From: Cornus controversa
Taxonomy: Eukaryota > Streptophyta > Magnoliopsida > Cornales > Cornaceae
Assembly (NCBI GenBank): GCA_026545225.1
Contig: CM048853.1
Location: 41,618,755 to 41,682,754 of the forward strand
Direction of reading: 5' to 3'
Length of the DNA stretch: 64,000 nucleotides
This document shows, piece by piece, positions 1-9,399 of the stretch. Each line of letters begins with the position of its first letter. Position 1 is the first letter of the stretch. Both the position numbers and the translations under genes were made by a program. The notes under the pieces are model-generated. The model was not told the DNA's origin. It saw nothing but the letters and a program-made list of their open reading frames with translations, and did not search any database.

Positions 1-30
1 AGAAGAGATCTTAACTAACTGAGAACATAC

Positions 31-82
31 CAGCATTCAAAGCGCGAAGCTTAGCAGTTTCCAAAGCTTCTTTGCTTGACAT
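31..82 (-). pseudogene. Cysteine synthase pseudogene exon with SSKEALETAKLRALNAG
   Basis: A 52-nt exon between acceptor TTCTAG and donor GTATGT. It matches the family segment SSDEAIETAKLLALKEG. The exon that should precede it (PHKIQGIGAGF region) was not found between 83 and 1487. The remaining exons lie beyond the left edge. Confidence 0.75.
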
Positions 83-600
83 CTAGAAAGTTACAAAAGC
101 ATCAAAATTTAGTAAAAAAAATCCATTACATTATGTTTATATGTTTATTACAGCGGACTACAGTCATTACTGCAACACTGCAACTTAACCTTTTGTGCAA
201 GGGGCAAATTTCCCCTCTAATCTATGGATTGGAAGAAGTAGAGTAGAATCCACCTCAATCCATAAACTTGACAAGCACATGAATTTGACAGGTCAACCGT
301 AGACCACACTTGGTAATGACTCTAATCGTGGATATGGCCGGATTTACCGTTTTCTGTAAAAATTATAATGATGGAGCCTGCACTCCTCATCTCATGACTT
401 GCAACCACGCCCAAGAACTACTCAGAAAAGGCTAACCTCAGTTTCCATGTACCAGGATTTTGTTGCGGGTTGTATGCTTGTCTCAGATGGAGTCTCTATT
501 CAGTGCCATACAGATGCTTCAAGGAAATACTGCCTGGACTTTGTCTCTTAAAGAATTTAAAATTGCAAATGGTTATGTACAGGATTCTTCCAAGTTGGAT
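83..600. other. Non-coding stretch, presumed intron of the pseudogene
   Basis: No family similarity was recognised on either strand. The missing cysteine synthase exon was looked for here and not found. Confidence 0.4.
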
Positions 601-1225
601 TGGCTGACACTCTGAATGGAAGAGGTTTCAGAGAATATTGATTGTTTCCAGGAGCTGGTCAGGGTTCAACTTCCAAATCGGACGCGTGTGTCTTACTATC
701 AGAAAAAGAAAGCACAAACACCTACAAATTTAAACACGGGAACTCTTTGCAAAAAGCTAATGACACTCACATCAACGGTTAGCAAAATGAATGTTACCAC
801 TCAATACTCACAACCAATAATTCATTATTACGTTGCATCTACTAAGAAAAAGAGATCGGATCTTTTTCAAAGTGTTAGCAACCATCTACTCCAAAAGCTT
901 AAGCTAATAGAGAGGGTGTAACTTTAATATTTAAATCCTTCAACACGCCCCCTCACTTATGGCCTTCTTTTGGTCCAACATGTGCTTCAATTTTAATTAT
1001 TAGAGTGACGGTGAGGTTTGAACTCATGACTTTACCTACTCTAATACCAAGTTGGTTTATGAGATTGAAAAACAGATCAGGGAAAAAGAAGCAGAAGACG
1101 AAAAACTGAGAAAGGGGAGAGTATCTGATTCTCCCTCACTTTATCTTATTTATACTATCTTGGATAAACACATAATTACTTGTATACCCCTCAGTATAGA
1201 AAAACAAAAGGATAGTTTCCAACAC
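601..1225 (-). mobile_element. Degenerate LTR-retrotransposon fragment with PBS-like site
   Basis: On the minus strand, 1038-1051 reads TTGGTATTAGAGTAGG-like sequence, close to the TGGTATCAGAGC primer-binding site for initiator tRNA-Met. An LTR-like stretch with a TATAAATA motif precedes it (about 1052-1222). A GGGGGCG tract and TGTTGAAGG follow near 945. The open frame at 616-921 on the other strand shows no recognisable domain and is probably chance. Boundaries are not resolved. Confidence 0.4.
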
Positions 1226-1487
1226 AAAGAAATATGAAGTAGTTAGTTTCTTATCTTATATTTATTCTCTCCTTTGATTAGTTATATTGTACAATACATT
1301 AATGTAATGCATCGCTAGACATGCTTTATAAAGGATGACACTTTGGAATAATGAAACCCAAAGACAGCATGCACCAAGTTCCAAGATACCAATGTGTCTT
1401 GTAACCATGGAATAATATCTCAACTACTCAAGTTTACAACAGCTAAAAAGAAAAGTGAACTAAGGCATGAAAGATATCGTTACTAAC

Positions 1488-1541
1488 CAGGCTTTCCTCC
1501 ATTCAAAACATCACTTTCAGACCTGGTTCTACACCATACAC
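1488..1541 (-). pseudogene. Cysteine synthase pseudogene exon 7, frameshifted
   Basis: After acceptor ATCCAG it reads VYGVEP, then two extra bases shift the frame, then ESDVLNGGKP and a donor (CTG then GTTAGT). The family has VYGVEP-x-ESxxLxGGKPG here, which needs 52 nt; the exon is 54 nt. Confidence 0.82.
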
Positions 1542-1592
1542 CTGGATGTAATCAAAAGAAAAGCCCAACAACATAAGAAACAAGAAAATATG

Positions 1593-1623
<31 letters not shown>

Positions 1624-1935
1624 TGATGCAACCACAGAATCCCTAATTTTCTAGGGTTAACTTTATAATTTTTAGAAACTTTCCATATTTTCAGTAATTT
1701 TCTTGTTTTAATTTTAATTTATATTTGGTAGTTGTCTAATTTATGGCATAGATTGGGGAGGAAGAAACTCTATATAAGGCCGTAATGGTTAGGGTTTGAA
1801 AATTTTTGTTGAAGAGATAATTTACAGCAACTTATAGTTTGCTTTCAATTCTCCTTTCTCTTGCTAATTCTTTTATTTCGTTTCAATATTGTTGTGACGA
1901 CGATTTGATCGTATCCTCTTGGTAAGGCGGCATCA
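1624..1935 (+). repeat. 5' LTR of the small Ty3/gypsy element
   Basis: Starts TGATGCAACC and ends GGCATCA. It has a TATA-like TATATAAGG near 1771. Relative to the 3' LTR it has about 40 extra bases near 1805-1845 and lacks a 25-bp block near 1690. Confidence 0.9.
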
Positions 1936-1937
1936 TT

Positions 1938-1949
1938 TGGTATCAGAGC
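1938..1949 (+). promoter_or_regulatory. Primer-binding site (initiator tRNA-Met)
   Basis: TGGTATCAGAGC, two bases after the 5' LTR, is complementary to the 3' end of plant initiator tRNA-Met and would prime minus-strand cDNA synthesis. Confidence 0.92.
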
Positions 1950-1978
1950 TTTGGTTTCGGCTTTTCGACTGCTCAATC

Positions 1979-3172
1979 ATGCCTCCACGACAACCATCGA
2001 CAGAAGGAAATCGTAGGATGCACGCTCCATCTAAACCCTTACCCCAGCAACACGAAGATGAGATAGAGTTTTTGCGGAGACAAGTCGAGTTGTTGACTCG
2101 CCTATTGGGTCAACGTGTTGTCAATCCGTCGGTTAACAACAACCCACTGGTTGATGACAATATTCTGGTGGATGACAATGTGTCTAGCACCGAGGCTATC
2201 GCGAAATATCCATTCTATGTTTCGCATCGCCATGGATCAGCCAACGAGTGGACTGGCCGTCGTTGGCCGAGAAATATCAAATTCGATATTCTTGAGTTTC
2301 ATGAAGAGAAGGACAATCTTGAAGAGGATTTTGTAAATCCTTTTTGCAGTAACATAGCATCCAAACCAACACCTATTCTATTTGATGAAAGGCATTGAGA
2401 TTGTGGCTTTAAGGTGAAAATTTCTGAATTTGTAGAAAATCTTAGTAGAGGAGATGGTGCAATCCTAGAGGTCGAGCCAAAATATAATGAGTCCACGGAT
2501 GAAGAGGACGATGATATCCTATATGGTGATGTAGAAGACTTTTTGGTCATGCGAAAGTCACTATTGCTTCCGAAACATGAGGTCGAAGAAGACTGGTTGC
2601 GCACTAACATCTTTCACACCACTTGCACTATTGGTGAAAAGGTGTGCAACAAGATTATCGATAGTGGTAATTGTGAGAATGTGGTGGTAATAATAGTAAT
2701 GGAGAAAAATGAACTGCTTAACCTTTCATCAATGAGAGATTTGCAAGAATACAAGTCTGACCATTTGTTGGTGTTTGAAGATTCGAGCACTAAAACAAGT
2801 TTACGTAGCTTGGAAGATATGGTTGATCATAAAGCTTTTGGATATCTGAAGATGAAAAATAGTGGATTTCACTTTTATAATATGATTTGGGATGAATTCT
2901 TGGAGTGCATAACAACTGTTAAGCGTTTGTTGGAACAAAAATTAAAGTTGATTGAACTTCTAATTCATGATACGTGTTTCACAGAGTTATGCGAATCTAC
3001 CCAAGTTCAAAGGAAATCTAACAAAATCTATGATTATTATGCAAATGAATTTTTTGTTAGTATAAGAAGGTTACTATATTTGATTCGAGTTCGAAAAAGA
3101 AGAAAGAAGGGATGGAAAGCTATGTTCCGATTTTTGATTGATCGTGGCAATTTATTTCAAACTCGAGGGTGA
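1979..3172 (+). pseudogene. Shortened gag-protease ORF of the small element, one in-frame TGA
   Basis: One continuous frame with a single TGA at 2396. The N-terminus MPPRQPSTEGNRR, the EIEFLRRQVELLTRLL coiled segment and NIKFDILEFHE resemble the start of chromovirus-type gag. After the stop, DDDILYGDVEDFLVMRKSL, DWLRTNIFHTTC and KVCNKIIDSGNCENVV match the region leading into, and the DSG motif of, the retroviral-type aspartic protease. The middle of gag, the zinc knuckle, reverse transcriptase and integrase are absent. The last 150 or so residues (YLKMKNSGFHFYN onward, basic near the end) match nothing I recognise. It is an internally deleted derivative. Confidence 0.75.
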
Positions 3173-3186
3173 GTTTTTTCCAACCT

Positions 3187-3194
3187 GGAGGGAC
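3187..3194 (+). promoter_or_regulatory. Polypurine tract
   Basis: GGAGGGAC lies directly before the 3' LTR start TGTTGTAGCC. This is the expected place and composition for the plus-strand primer. Confidence 0.75.
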
Positions 3195-3487
3195 TGTTGT
3201 AGCCACAGAATCCCTAATTTTCTAGGGTTAACTTTATAATTTTTAGAAACTTTCCATATTTTGAATTTTCTAATTTCCTTATTTTCAGTAATTTTCTTGT
3301 TTTAATTTTAATTTATATTTGGTAGTTGTCTAATTTATGGCATAGATTGGGGAGGAAGAAACTCTATATAAGGCCATGCAATTATTAGGGTTTGAAAATT
3401 TCTCCTTTCTCTTGTTTAATTCTTTTATTTCGTTTCAATATTGTTGTGACAACGATTTGTTCGTCTCTCGTTGGTAAGGCGGCATCA
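3195..3487 (+). repeat. 3' LTR of the small Ty3/gypsy element
   Basis: Starts TGTTGTAGCC and ends GGCATCA, followed by CACAC. Collinear with the LTR at 1624-1935 apart from two indels. Confidence 0.9.
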
Positions 3488-3510
3488 CACACACACACAT
3501 ACAAGTCAAC

Positions 3511-3571
3511 CTTTATCGCTGAATTTTTTTCCTTGAGGACCCTCCCTACACCCATTACTGTCCACCCAGTC
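3511..3571 (-). pseudogene. Cysteine synthase pseudogene exon 6, downstream half
   Basis: Continues the exon interrupted at 8905 with WTVMGVGRVLKEKNSAIK and then a donor (AAG then GTTGAC). With one copy of the 8-bp duplication removed, the two halves join into exactly 46 codons in frame. The PLP-phosphate loop GTGGT has become GTGWT. Confidence 0.9.
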
Positions 3572-3767
3572 CAAGGACGAAGCCAGAAACTTGCTTTAGG
3601 GGGGCACAATAGACAATGATAAAATAAAATAAAATAAATCAACTAATGGTGTAGCAAGACAACAAATTGAAAGATAGAAGTGTAATGACATTACATAATC
3701 AAAATTCATATAGTATGTAATAGTTTGAAAGAAAAAATTGTTAAAAAAAATCCAAAAAAAAAAAAAA

Positions 3768-3960
3768 GGATAAATATCACTAACACCCCGTGAGGTTTGA
3801 TGTATAGTCACGCAACTACAACTTTGTGTAATTTCGTTACCAACACCTCCTGTCAAAATTTTTAATTTTTTAATAAGTGAAATGTCCTAATTGCCCTTTA
3901 TTATTTAAATGGATTTTAATATAAAAATATCAAAATCAGGAAATGTCCTAACTACCCTTC
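3768..3960 (+). repeat. Left terminal inverted repeat of the MULE
   Basis: Matches the reverse complement of about 8190-8398. Shared blocks include GAGGTTTGATGTAT, CACGC, ACAACTTTGTGTAATTT and TGCCCTTT. Confidence 0.7.
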
Positions 3961-4699
3961 ATGGTTGATCAGATGTATTATAAACTGTTAACCCTAATAT
4001 GCACAATATATACATATATACACAGATGTATTAATATTTAATCCCAAGATTCCCAACCCATCCTGAAACAAAATTGATCAAATATGGAGAACTCAGTCTC
4101 GGCGGTGGCAACAACAGGAGGAGGTGGTGGCAGCGTAGTGGTAAATGGTGGTATGATTATCCTACATTTGATCGTTGCAAGGTTGGCCCTTGAGACTGTT
4201 GCGATGGTGGACAAAGAGGTTCTTGGTGAAGCTCCGGTGTGACAATGACGATAGTGACAGTTAGCTGGTGACGACAACAAGGAGAGTTGCGACATCAACC
4301 TCCGGTGACACTGACGGTGACAGATTGGCGAAGGGCGACGACTTGGTGGTGGCAACTTGGTGAACGACGGGTTCAATGCTTGATTTCTAAGGTTCTGCTT
4401 GATGGATTTCTAGCTGAGGGGTTTGAGATTAGCTTCAGCCGAAGGGTTTGAGCTTGGCTTCGCTAACATGTTGAACAATGGGTTGAGGAGCGTTTGTAGT
4501 TAATGGGTTCAATGAAGTTCGGCAGAGATTGGATTTCGTCTTGAATTTGTGATTGGGGTTTGTTGTTGTTTGGGTTTGAAGATGAGAGGTAGAGTTGGGG
4601 GTTGGAGTTGGTTTTGGGGGCTAGCTGTTTGATGACAATGCCTTTATTTGGTTTGGGGTTTCATGGCAAAGGCGATCAACGACGGCGACGAGGGTTCGC
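3961..4699. other. Unidentified GC-richer MULE interior
   Basis: Rich in GGTGG/CGACGG triplets. The long minus-strand frame at 4038-4376 codes for a Pro/Ser/Thr-rich, low-complexity peptide with no recognisable domain. It could be captured genic DNA, but no parent gene can be named. Confidence 0.35.
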
Positions 4700-6865
4700 A
4701 GCTTTCATAGTTTAGCTACTTATTATAGACCCTTTATCAAGGGGTTCGGTTCCATCATGGCTCCCATTACAGACTGCATGAAAAAAGGGGAGTTTCAATG
4801 GACCGTTGCTGTATCTAGAGCCTTCATGGAGGTTAAACAAAAGATGACTGAGGCACCAGTCTTACAACATCTTGACTTTAATAAAGTCTTTGAGGCTGCA
4901 TATGATGTGTCGGGATTCGATATCGGCGGTGTCTTAAGTCAAGAAGACCACCCTATTGCGTATTACAGCGAGAAGCTTAGTGAGGCTAAACAAAGGTACT
5001 CCACATATGAAAAGGAATTTTACGCTGTTGTCCAGGCACTTCGCCATTGGCATTACTATTTGTTACCTCAGGAGTTTGTCTTGTATTCCGATCATCAAGC
5101 CTTGAGGTATCTTCAGTTTCAAAGAAAATTAAACGCCAAACATACGAGATGGGTTGCCTTCCTTCAGGAGTACACATTTTTACTCAACCATCGTGTTGGT
5201 ACAGAGAATAAACCAGCTGATGCCATCAGTCAAGTCGTAGCCATCCTTCAGGCTATGAATACTCATGTGATAGGATTTGAGAGGGTGAAAGACGATTATG
5301 CTACTTGTCCTAACTTTGGTATCATATTTTTAGAGGTTCAAAATGGAAACCATCGTGATTATGTCGATTTTGTTATTCGAGATGGTTATATATTTTGAGC
5401 CTCTCGACTTTGCATTCCCTGCACTTCACTTAGAGACTTTCTAGTCTGGGAGTTACATGCAGGGGGACTTGCTGGTCACTTTGGTCGGGATAAGACCATT
5501 GCCTTAGTTGAGGATAGATTTTACTGGCCGTCCCTAAAGAAAGATGTTGCCCGAGTGGTATCCCAGTGTCGCACTTGTCAGTTAGTGAAAGCTAAGAAAC
5601 GAAACATTGGTTTATACACCTCTCTTCCTGTACTATATACAGCATGGAAAGACGTTAGTATGGATTTTGTCCTTGGTCTGCCTAAGACCGCGAGAGGGCA
5701 TGATTCTATTTTAGTTGTGGTGGACAGATTTTCTAAAATGGCACATTTCATTCCTTGTAGTAAAACAGTTGATGCCTCTCATGTGGCTAAGTTGTTTTTC
5801 AAGGAAATTGTTTGGCTCCATGGGTTGCCTACTTCCATTGTGTCCGACCGCGGTGTCAAGTTTGTTAGTTACTTTTAGAAGACACTTTGGAAGCTTTTTG
5901 GGATGAGCTTAAAATTTTCCTCTGCTTTTCGTCCTCAGACTAATGGTCAAACTAAGGTAGTTAATCGGAGCTTGGGAGACTTGCTTCGATGTCTCATAGG
6001 AGAGCGTCAGGGTACATGGGATCTATTGTTGCCAACTGCGGAATTTGCTTATAATAATTCGGTCAATCGGTTTACTGGTAAAAGCCCTTTTGAGATTGTC
6101 ACTGGATTTTCCCCTCGCCAGCCCGTTGACCTTATTCCGTTACCACCAGATTCTCATCTCTCTGAGTCTGCTGACTCCTTTGCTCAGCATATTCATGATT
6201 TGCATGCTGATATTCAACGCAAAATTGTTATGAGTAATAAAAATTATCAACTTGCTGCAAATACTCATCGTAGAAATCAGGAGTTCAATGAAGGAGATTA
6301 TGTCCTAGTTCATGTACGCCCGGAGCGTTATCCAAAAAATTCCTTCAAGAAATTAAATGCTCGAGCTGCTGGACCTTACCGTATCCACCGTAAGTTGGGA
6401 CCCAATGCATATGTATTTGACTTGCTATCAGATATGAGTATTAGTCCAACTTTTAATGTGGAGGATTTGTTACCTTACCGAGGCACCTTTGAGCCTCCTT
6501 TTTTCCCTTCTGGTTTGTCCACAGGTGGATCTCCTTCGTCAGCAGCTCCAGTGCCTCCACTTCTAGCAGTCCAGCCACAGTCTACTGATCAGATAGTTGA
6601 TATCCTTGATAGTCAGCTCATTACTTCGCCGCAGGGTGAATCACGACGATTCCTTGTTCATTGGCGAGGTCGTCCCAACTTAGATTGTACATGGATCACG
6701 GAGGATGACTTTCGCAACATTGATCCTGATCTCTTAGAGCAGTATTTTCATCGTTGCTCTCCAGAGGCTAGTTCTTTTCAACCGGGGAGAATTGATGGAG
6801 ATCGTGGGATGTTTCACACCTATGTCAGGCGTCGGCACAGAGACATCTTATTAGGAATATTTTAG
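4700..6865 (+). pseudogene. Chromovirus (Ty3/gypsy) pol remnant: RNase H, integrase, chromodomain
   Basis: A single frame starts in the reverse transcriptase-RNase H connection (SFHSLATYYRPFIKGF). RNase H follows (ISQ-ended block, with AYDVSGFDIGGVL, YSEKLSEAKQRYSTYEKEF and LYSDHQALRYL). Next come the integrase HHCC finger (HAGGLAGHF ... CRTCQLVK) and the catalytic core ([26 protein letters not shown], with SDRG). After the core come the GKSPFEIVTGFSP segment and the C-terminal domain (NEGDYVLVHV). A chromodomain ends the frame (RRFLVHWRGRPNLDCTWI). Two nonsense codons break it: TGA at 5396 and TAG at 5876. The protease and most of the reverse transcriptase are missing, so it is 5'-truncated at about 4700. 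The chromodomain and the LTR of about 330 bp fit a Reina-like chromovirus (inference). Confidence 0.9.
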
Positions 6866-7133
6866 TATTTTTCATTTTAATATTTATTGGATATTTTAGT
6901 AATTATTGGTTATTTTGTTTTCCATTAAGGTCTGTTGTTATTTTGTTTTCCATTAGGGTTTGCCTATAAAAGGCTTTAATGTAATAGATTATGGTAGCTT
7001 TTGGGAATAATTAATATTATTGATCTTTAAATTCTCTCTCTATTTCTTCTCTTCTCTCTTCTTCCTTCCCTTCTTCTTTCTCTACCTTTCTTTCTTCTCT
7101 TCTCCTCTTATTTTCTCTTCTGGTTCGTCATCA
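6806..7133 (+). repeat. 3' LTR of the chromovirus fragment
   Basis: Follows the purine-rich GGGGAGAATTGATGGAG. It contains TATAAAAGG near 6965 and a pyrimidine-rich block, and ends TTCGTCATCA. The PPT sequence is shared with the minus-strand relative near 62.24 kb. The start is approximate. Confidence 0.6.
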
Positions 7134-7372
7134 GCTATTGCAGTGGCTAGTAGTTGTAGTTAACGACTGGCGGCTTGGGTTTAGTGACTGGTTTGGGGTT
7201 CAAACAGGGTTTCTAATATTGTTTGTCTTGTAATGTATTGGTTTTGTTCATTCTAAGTTGATTTATTTGATTGAGCTTTGAAATGATGAATTGGGTCTTT
7301 TGGGTTGTGTTATTTGAGTTCAATTTAGGAATATCTGGTTAACATATATATATGTGTGTCTGTGTATATGTA

Positions 7373-7845
7373 TTGATAAACCCATGGGTAAAACTCATCC
7401 TTGAAAACCGGCTTACAAGGAAAGGGTGCCCATGTGTATATACACTGCACATCCCAAAGGTACTCAGGCGATGTGGGACTATACTAACACTCCCCCTCAG
7501 CGCCAGGGTGGAGACACTCGTCTCTAGGCTCCATGCAGGGCACGAGATACGAACGCAACACATACACCTACTCTGTTACCATGATAAACTCATGGGTAGA
7601 ACTCATCCTTGAAAAGATAAACCTATGGATAGAACTCATCCTTGAAAACCGGCTTACAAGGAAGGTGCCCATGTGTATATACATTGCACATCCCAAAGGT
7701 ACTCAGGCGATGTGGGACTATGCTAACAATCCCCCTAAGTGCCAGGGCTGGAGACACTCGGCTCTCCCCCTCCACGCAAGGCAAGAGATACAAACCCAAC
7801 CCATCCCTGCGGTACACTTGCTTCGATACCATGATAAAGAAACCA
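7373..7845 (+). repeat. Tandem duplication of a plant repeat, about 240-bp units
   Basis: Two copies (7373-7580 and 7615-7845) share ACTCATCCTTGAAAACCGGC, CATGTGTATATACA, CACATCCCAAAGGTACTCAG, GATGTGGGACTA, GGAGACACTCG and TACCATGATAAA. The frames covering them are chance. The repeat probably belongs to a retroelement or MULE interior; its family is not certain. Confidence 0.75.
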
Positions 7846-7924
7846 TGTTATATATGTGAATCGATTTTGGAGTTAAGAATTTTTTGTTGCATTTGTAATA
7901 CAAATTGTTCAATGACCTTACCAT

Positions 7925-8150
7925 TTCAATTAATTTTTTATTTTTTTAATATTATTATTTAAGAAAATTAATAATTATATATATAGGTTATATATATTAT
8001 AGTATATATAGATAGATAGATAGAGAAAAAGAAAGAGAAATTTAATTACTTTTTTATTTTATGTTAACATTATTATTTATGAAAATAAATAACTATATAT
8101 ATGGGTGTTATATATATTATAGTATATATACATATATATGGTTGTTCAAA
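7925..8150 (+). repeat. AT-rich tandem duplication
   Basis: Two roughly 110-bp copies each contain TTATATATATTATAGTATATATA and an upstream poly-T/ATTATTATTTA block. A GATA run lies at 8009-8024. Confidence 0.6.
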
Positions 8151-8189
8151 GGGGGCATTTTGGTCCATTAGACAAGGTTAAATGGGTAA

Positions 8190-8398
8190 ATTTAGTATTC
8201 AAAAGGGTTAAGTCAGAAGTCAAAGGGCAATAAGGTCATTTCACCGTGAAAAAGTGCTCTGACACGATATTCTTTTGGCAGGAGGGGGTGTTTGTGATAT
8301 ACTGAACAAACCACTGGGAGTGTTGGTGACAAAATTACACAAAGTTGTCACCGCGTGACAATACATCAAACCTCAGGGGGTGTCAATGATATATACCC
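8190..8398 (-). repeat. Right terminal inverted repeat of the MULE
   Basis: Inverted partner of 3768-3960. It is longer by an internal stretch containing CAAACACCCCCTCCTGCC (minus strand). Confidence 0.7.
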
Positions 8399-8675
8399 AA
8401 AAACAAATACGGACATTAAAGGTCTTTTTGAAACAAGAGAATAAAAAAAGAATAAGAAGAGAGAAAGGAAGATTATTGCACATACATCATACATGAATGC
8501 AAGAAGAAGAAAAAAGAAAAACAAAATAAAAAATATATATGTATATGAGAGAACTTTGAAGATGAAAAGAGGGAATGCAAATTTTTTGAAGAGAATAAAA
8601 AAAAATGAAGAAGAAGAAGAGTAAGAAGGAAAAGAAAGAAATAATTAGAGAGATTTAGAAAAAAGATAATTTTAG

Positions 8676-8890
8676 TAAGGGGGGGGGGGGGTGGCGCATT
8701 TGTAAAACTTTATAAGTTATATACAAGTATGTAAAAGAAAATTTAATGGGGCCAACATGGGTTCAAAGGAAAAAAAGAATAATTTTAGGGGGGGCATTTG
8801 TAATTTTTTATAAGTGATGTACAAATTTAAAAAAAAATTAATTGGGCTAGAATGGGCCCAAGGGGGGCACGTGCCTCCCCGGGCCCATGC
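8676..8890 (+). repeat. Tandem duplication in the right end of the hAT-like element
   Basis: Two copies of a unit of about 110 bp (G-run, CATTTGTAA, TTTATAAGT, TGTACAA, AATGGGCC). The first copy contains a run of 12 G at 8681-8692. Confidence 0.6.
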
Positions 8891-8904
8891 TAGCTCCATC
8901 CTTG

Positions 8905-8989
8905 ACCCAGTCCCTATACCAGCAACTAGGGCATCAACTTTCCCTTCAGAGATTTTCCAAATCTCTGGTCCAGTAGTTTCATAATGAAT
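8905..8989 (-). pseudogene. Cysteine synthase pseudogene exon 6, upstream half
   Basis: After a TGTAG acceptor it reads [17 protein letters not shown] and then [11 protein letters not shown]. The exon is cut by a transposon at 8904/8905. The other half lies at 3511-3571. Bases 8905-8912 are one copy of the target duplication ACCCAGTC. Confidence 0.9.
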
Positions 8990-9061
8990 CTACACAATGA
9001 CAAACCCATTAAAACTTTCCTACCATCTTTTCACGTTACAAGATATCAATGCAAAGAATAC

Positions 9062-9219
9062 CTTTGGATCAGAAGGATTTTTAAATTGCTAAAGAAAATA
9101 ACTATTGGGTGTCTTTTCTAGTAGATCTTGCACCTTTTGAAGAATCCCATCAATGCCCTTGGCTATATCTGTGATGTACAACTCTGCTCCAAAAGCTTGA
9201 AGAACAATCCCTCTCAGTA
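9062..9219 (-). pseudogene. Cysteine synthase pseudogene exon 5, with in-frame TAG
   Basis: Reads LRGIVLQAFGAELYITD, then AKGIDGILQKVQDLLEKTPN, then SYFL-stop-QFKNPSDPK, matching the family segment RRILLRAFGAEL through LQQFENPANPK. The stop is a single C-to-T change of CAG. Both splice sites (TGTAG acceptor, GTATTC donor) are present. Confidence 0.88.
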
Positions 9220-9399
9220 CTACATAAAGACAACATTACCGCGATAAGATTATAACTGTGAAGGGTATTTGGGTTGATTGAATGAAGGAATGGTTCACAC
9301 TCAGGACTAACCAGAAAAGAAAATTGAGAGCTGAGGATTAGGGAGAGAGAGCAAGCAACAGATTTGGAAGGGGCCACTGAATGCTCTGCCTCCATACGT

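Larger units (their letters stand above)
1624..3487 (+). mobile_element. Small non-autonomous Ty3/gypsy LTR retrotransposon
   Basis: A complete 1.86-kb element with two LTRs, a PBS, a shortened gag-protease ORF and a polypurine tract. The target duplication CACAC (1619-1623 and 3488-3492) lies in a CA microsatellite. It has no reverse transcriptase or integrase, so it would need a relative to move. It sits in the intron after exon 6 of the cysteine synthase pseudogene. LTR indels (25 bp and about 40 bp) and point differences show it is not recent. Confidence 0.9.
3768..8398. mobile_element. Mutator-like (MULE) element with long inverted repeats, nested in the hAT-like element
   Basis: The left end GGATAAATATCACTAACACC and the right end, reverse-complemented, GGGTATATATCATTGACACC continue as inverted repeats through TGAGGTTTGATGTAT and TTTGTGTAATTT. 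Similarity extends about 200 bp with indels. Flanking 9-mers are AAAAAAAAA (3759-3767) and AAAAACAAA (8399-8407), an A-rich duplication of the size expected for MULEs. No MURA transposase was seen. It carries a retroelement pol and unrelated sequence inside. Confidence 0.7.
3572..8904. mobile_element. hAT-like transposon with perfect 8-bp target duplication, containing nested elements
   Basis: The left end reads CAAGGACGAAGCCAG and the right end, reverse-complemented, CAAGGATGGAGCTAG. ACCCAGTC flanks both ends (3564-3571 and 8905-8912). An 8-bp duplication with ends of this CArGGrnGrAGCCAG type is characteristic of hAT-like non-autonomous elements. The duplication interrupts exon 6 of the cysteine synthase pseudogene, and excising the element restores the exon frame. 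No transposase was recognised. Most of its length is later insertions (Mutator-like element at 3768-8398). Confidence 0.8.

Noticed and set aside
616..921. 101-codon plus-strand frame as a gene
   Set aside because: No recognisable domain, and the 3' half overlaps LTR-like repeat text on the other strand.
3385..3642. 85-codon minus-strand frame as an independent gene
   Set aside because: Its middle (GWTVMGVGRVLKEKN) is cysteine synthase exon 6; both ends run into transposon sequence.
4038..4376. 112-codon minus-strand frame, Pro/Ser-rich
   Set aside because: Low-complexity translation of CGACGG/GGTGG text, with no domain and no plausible start context or neighbours.
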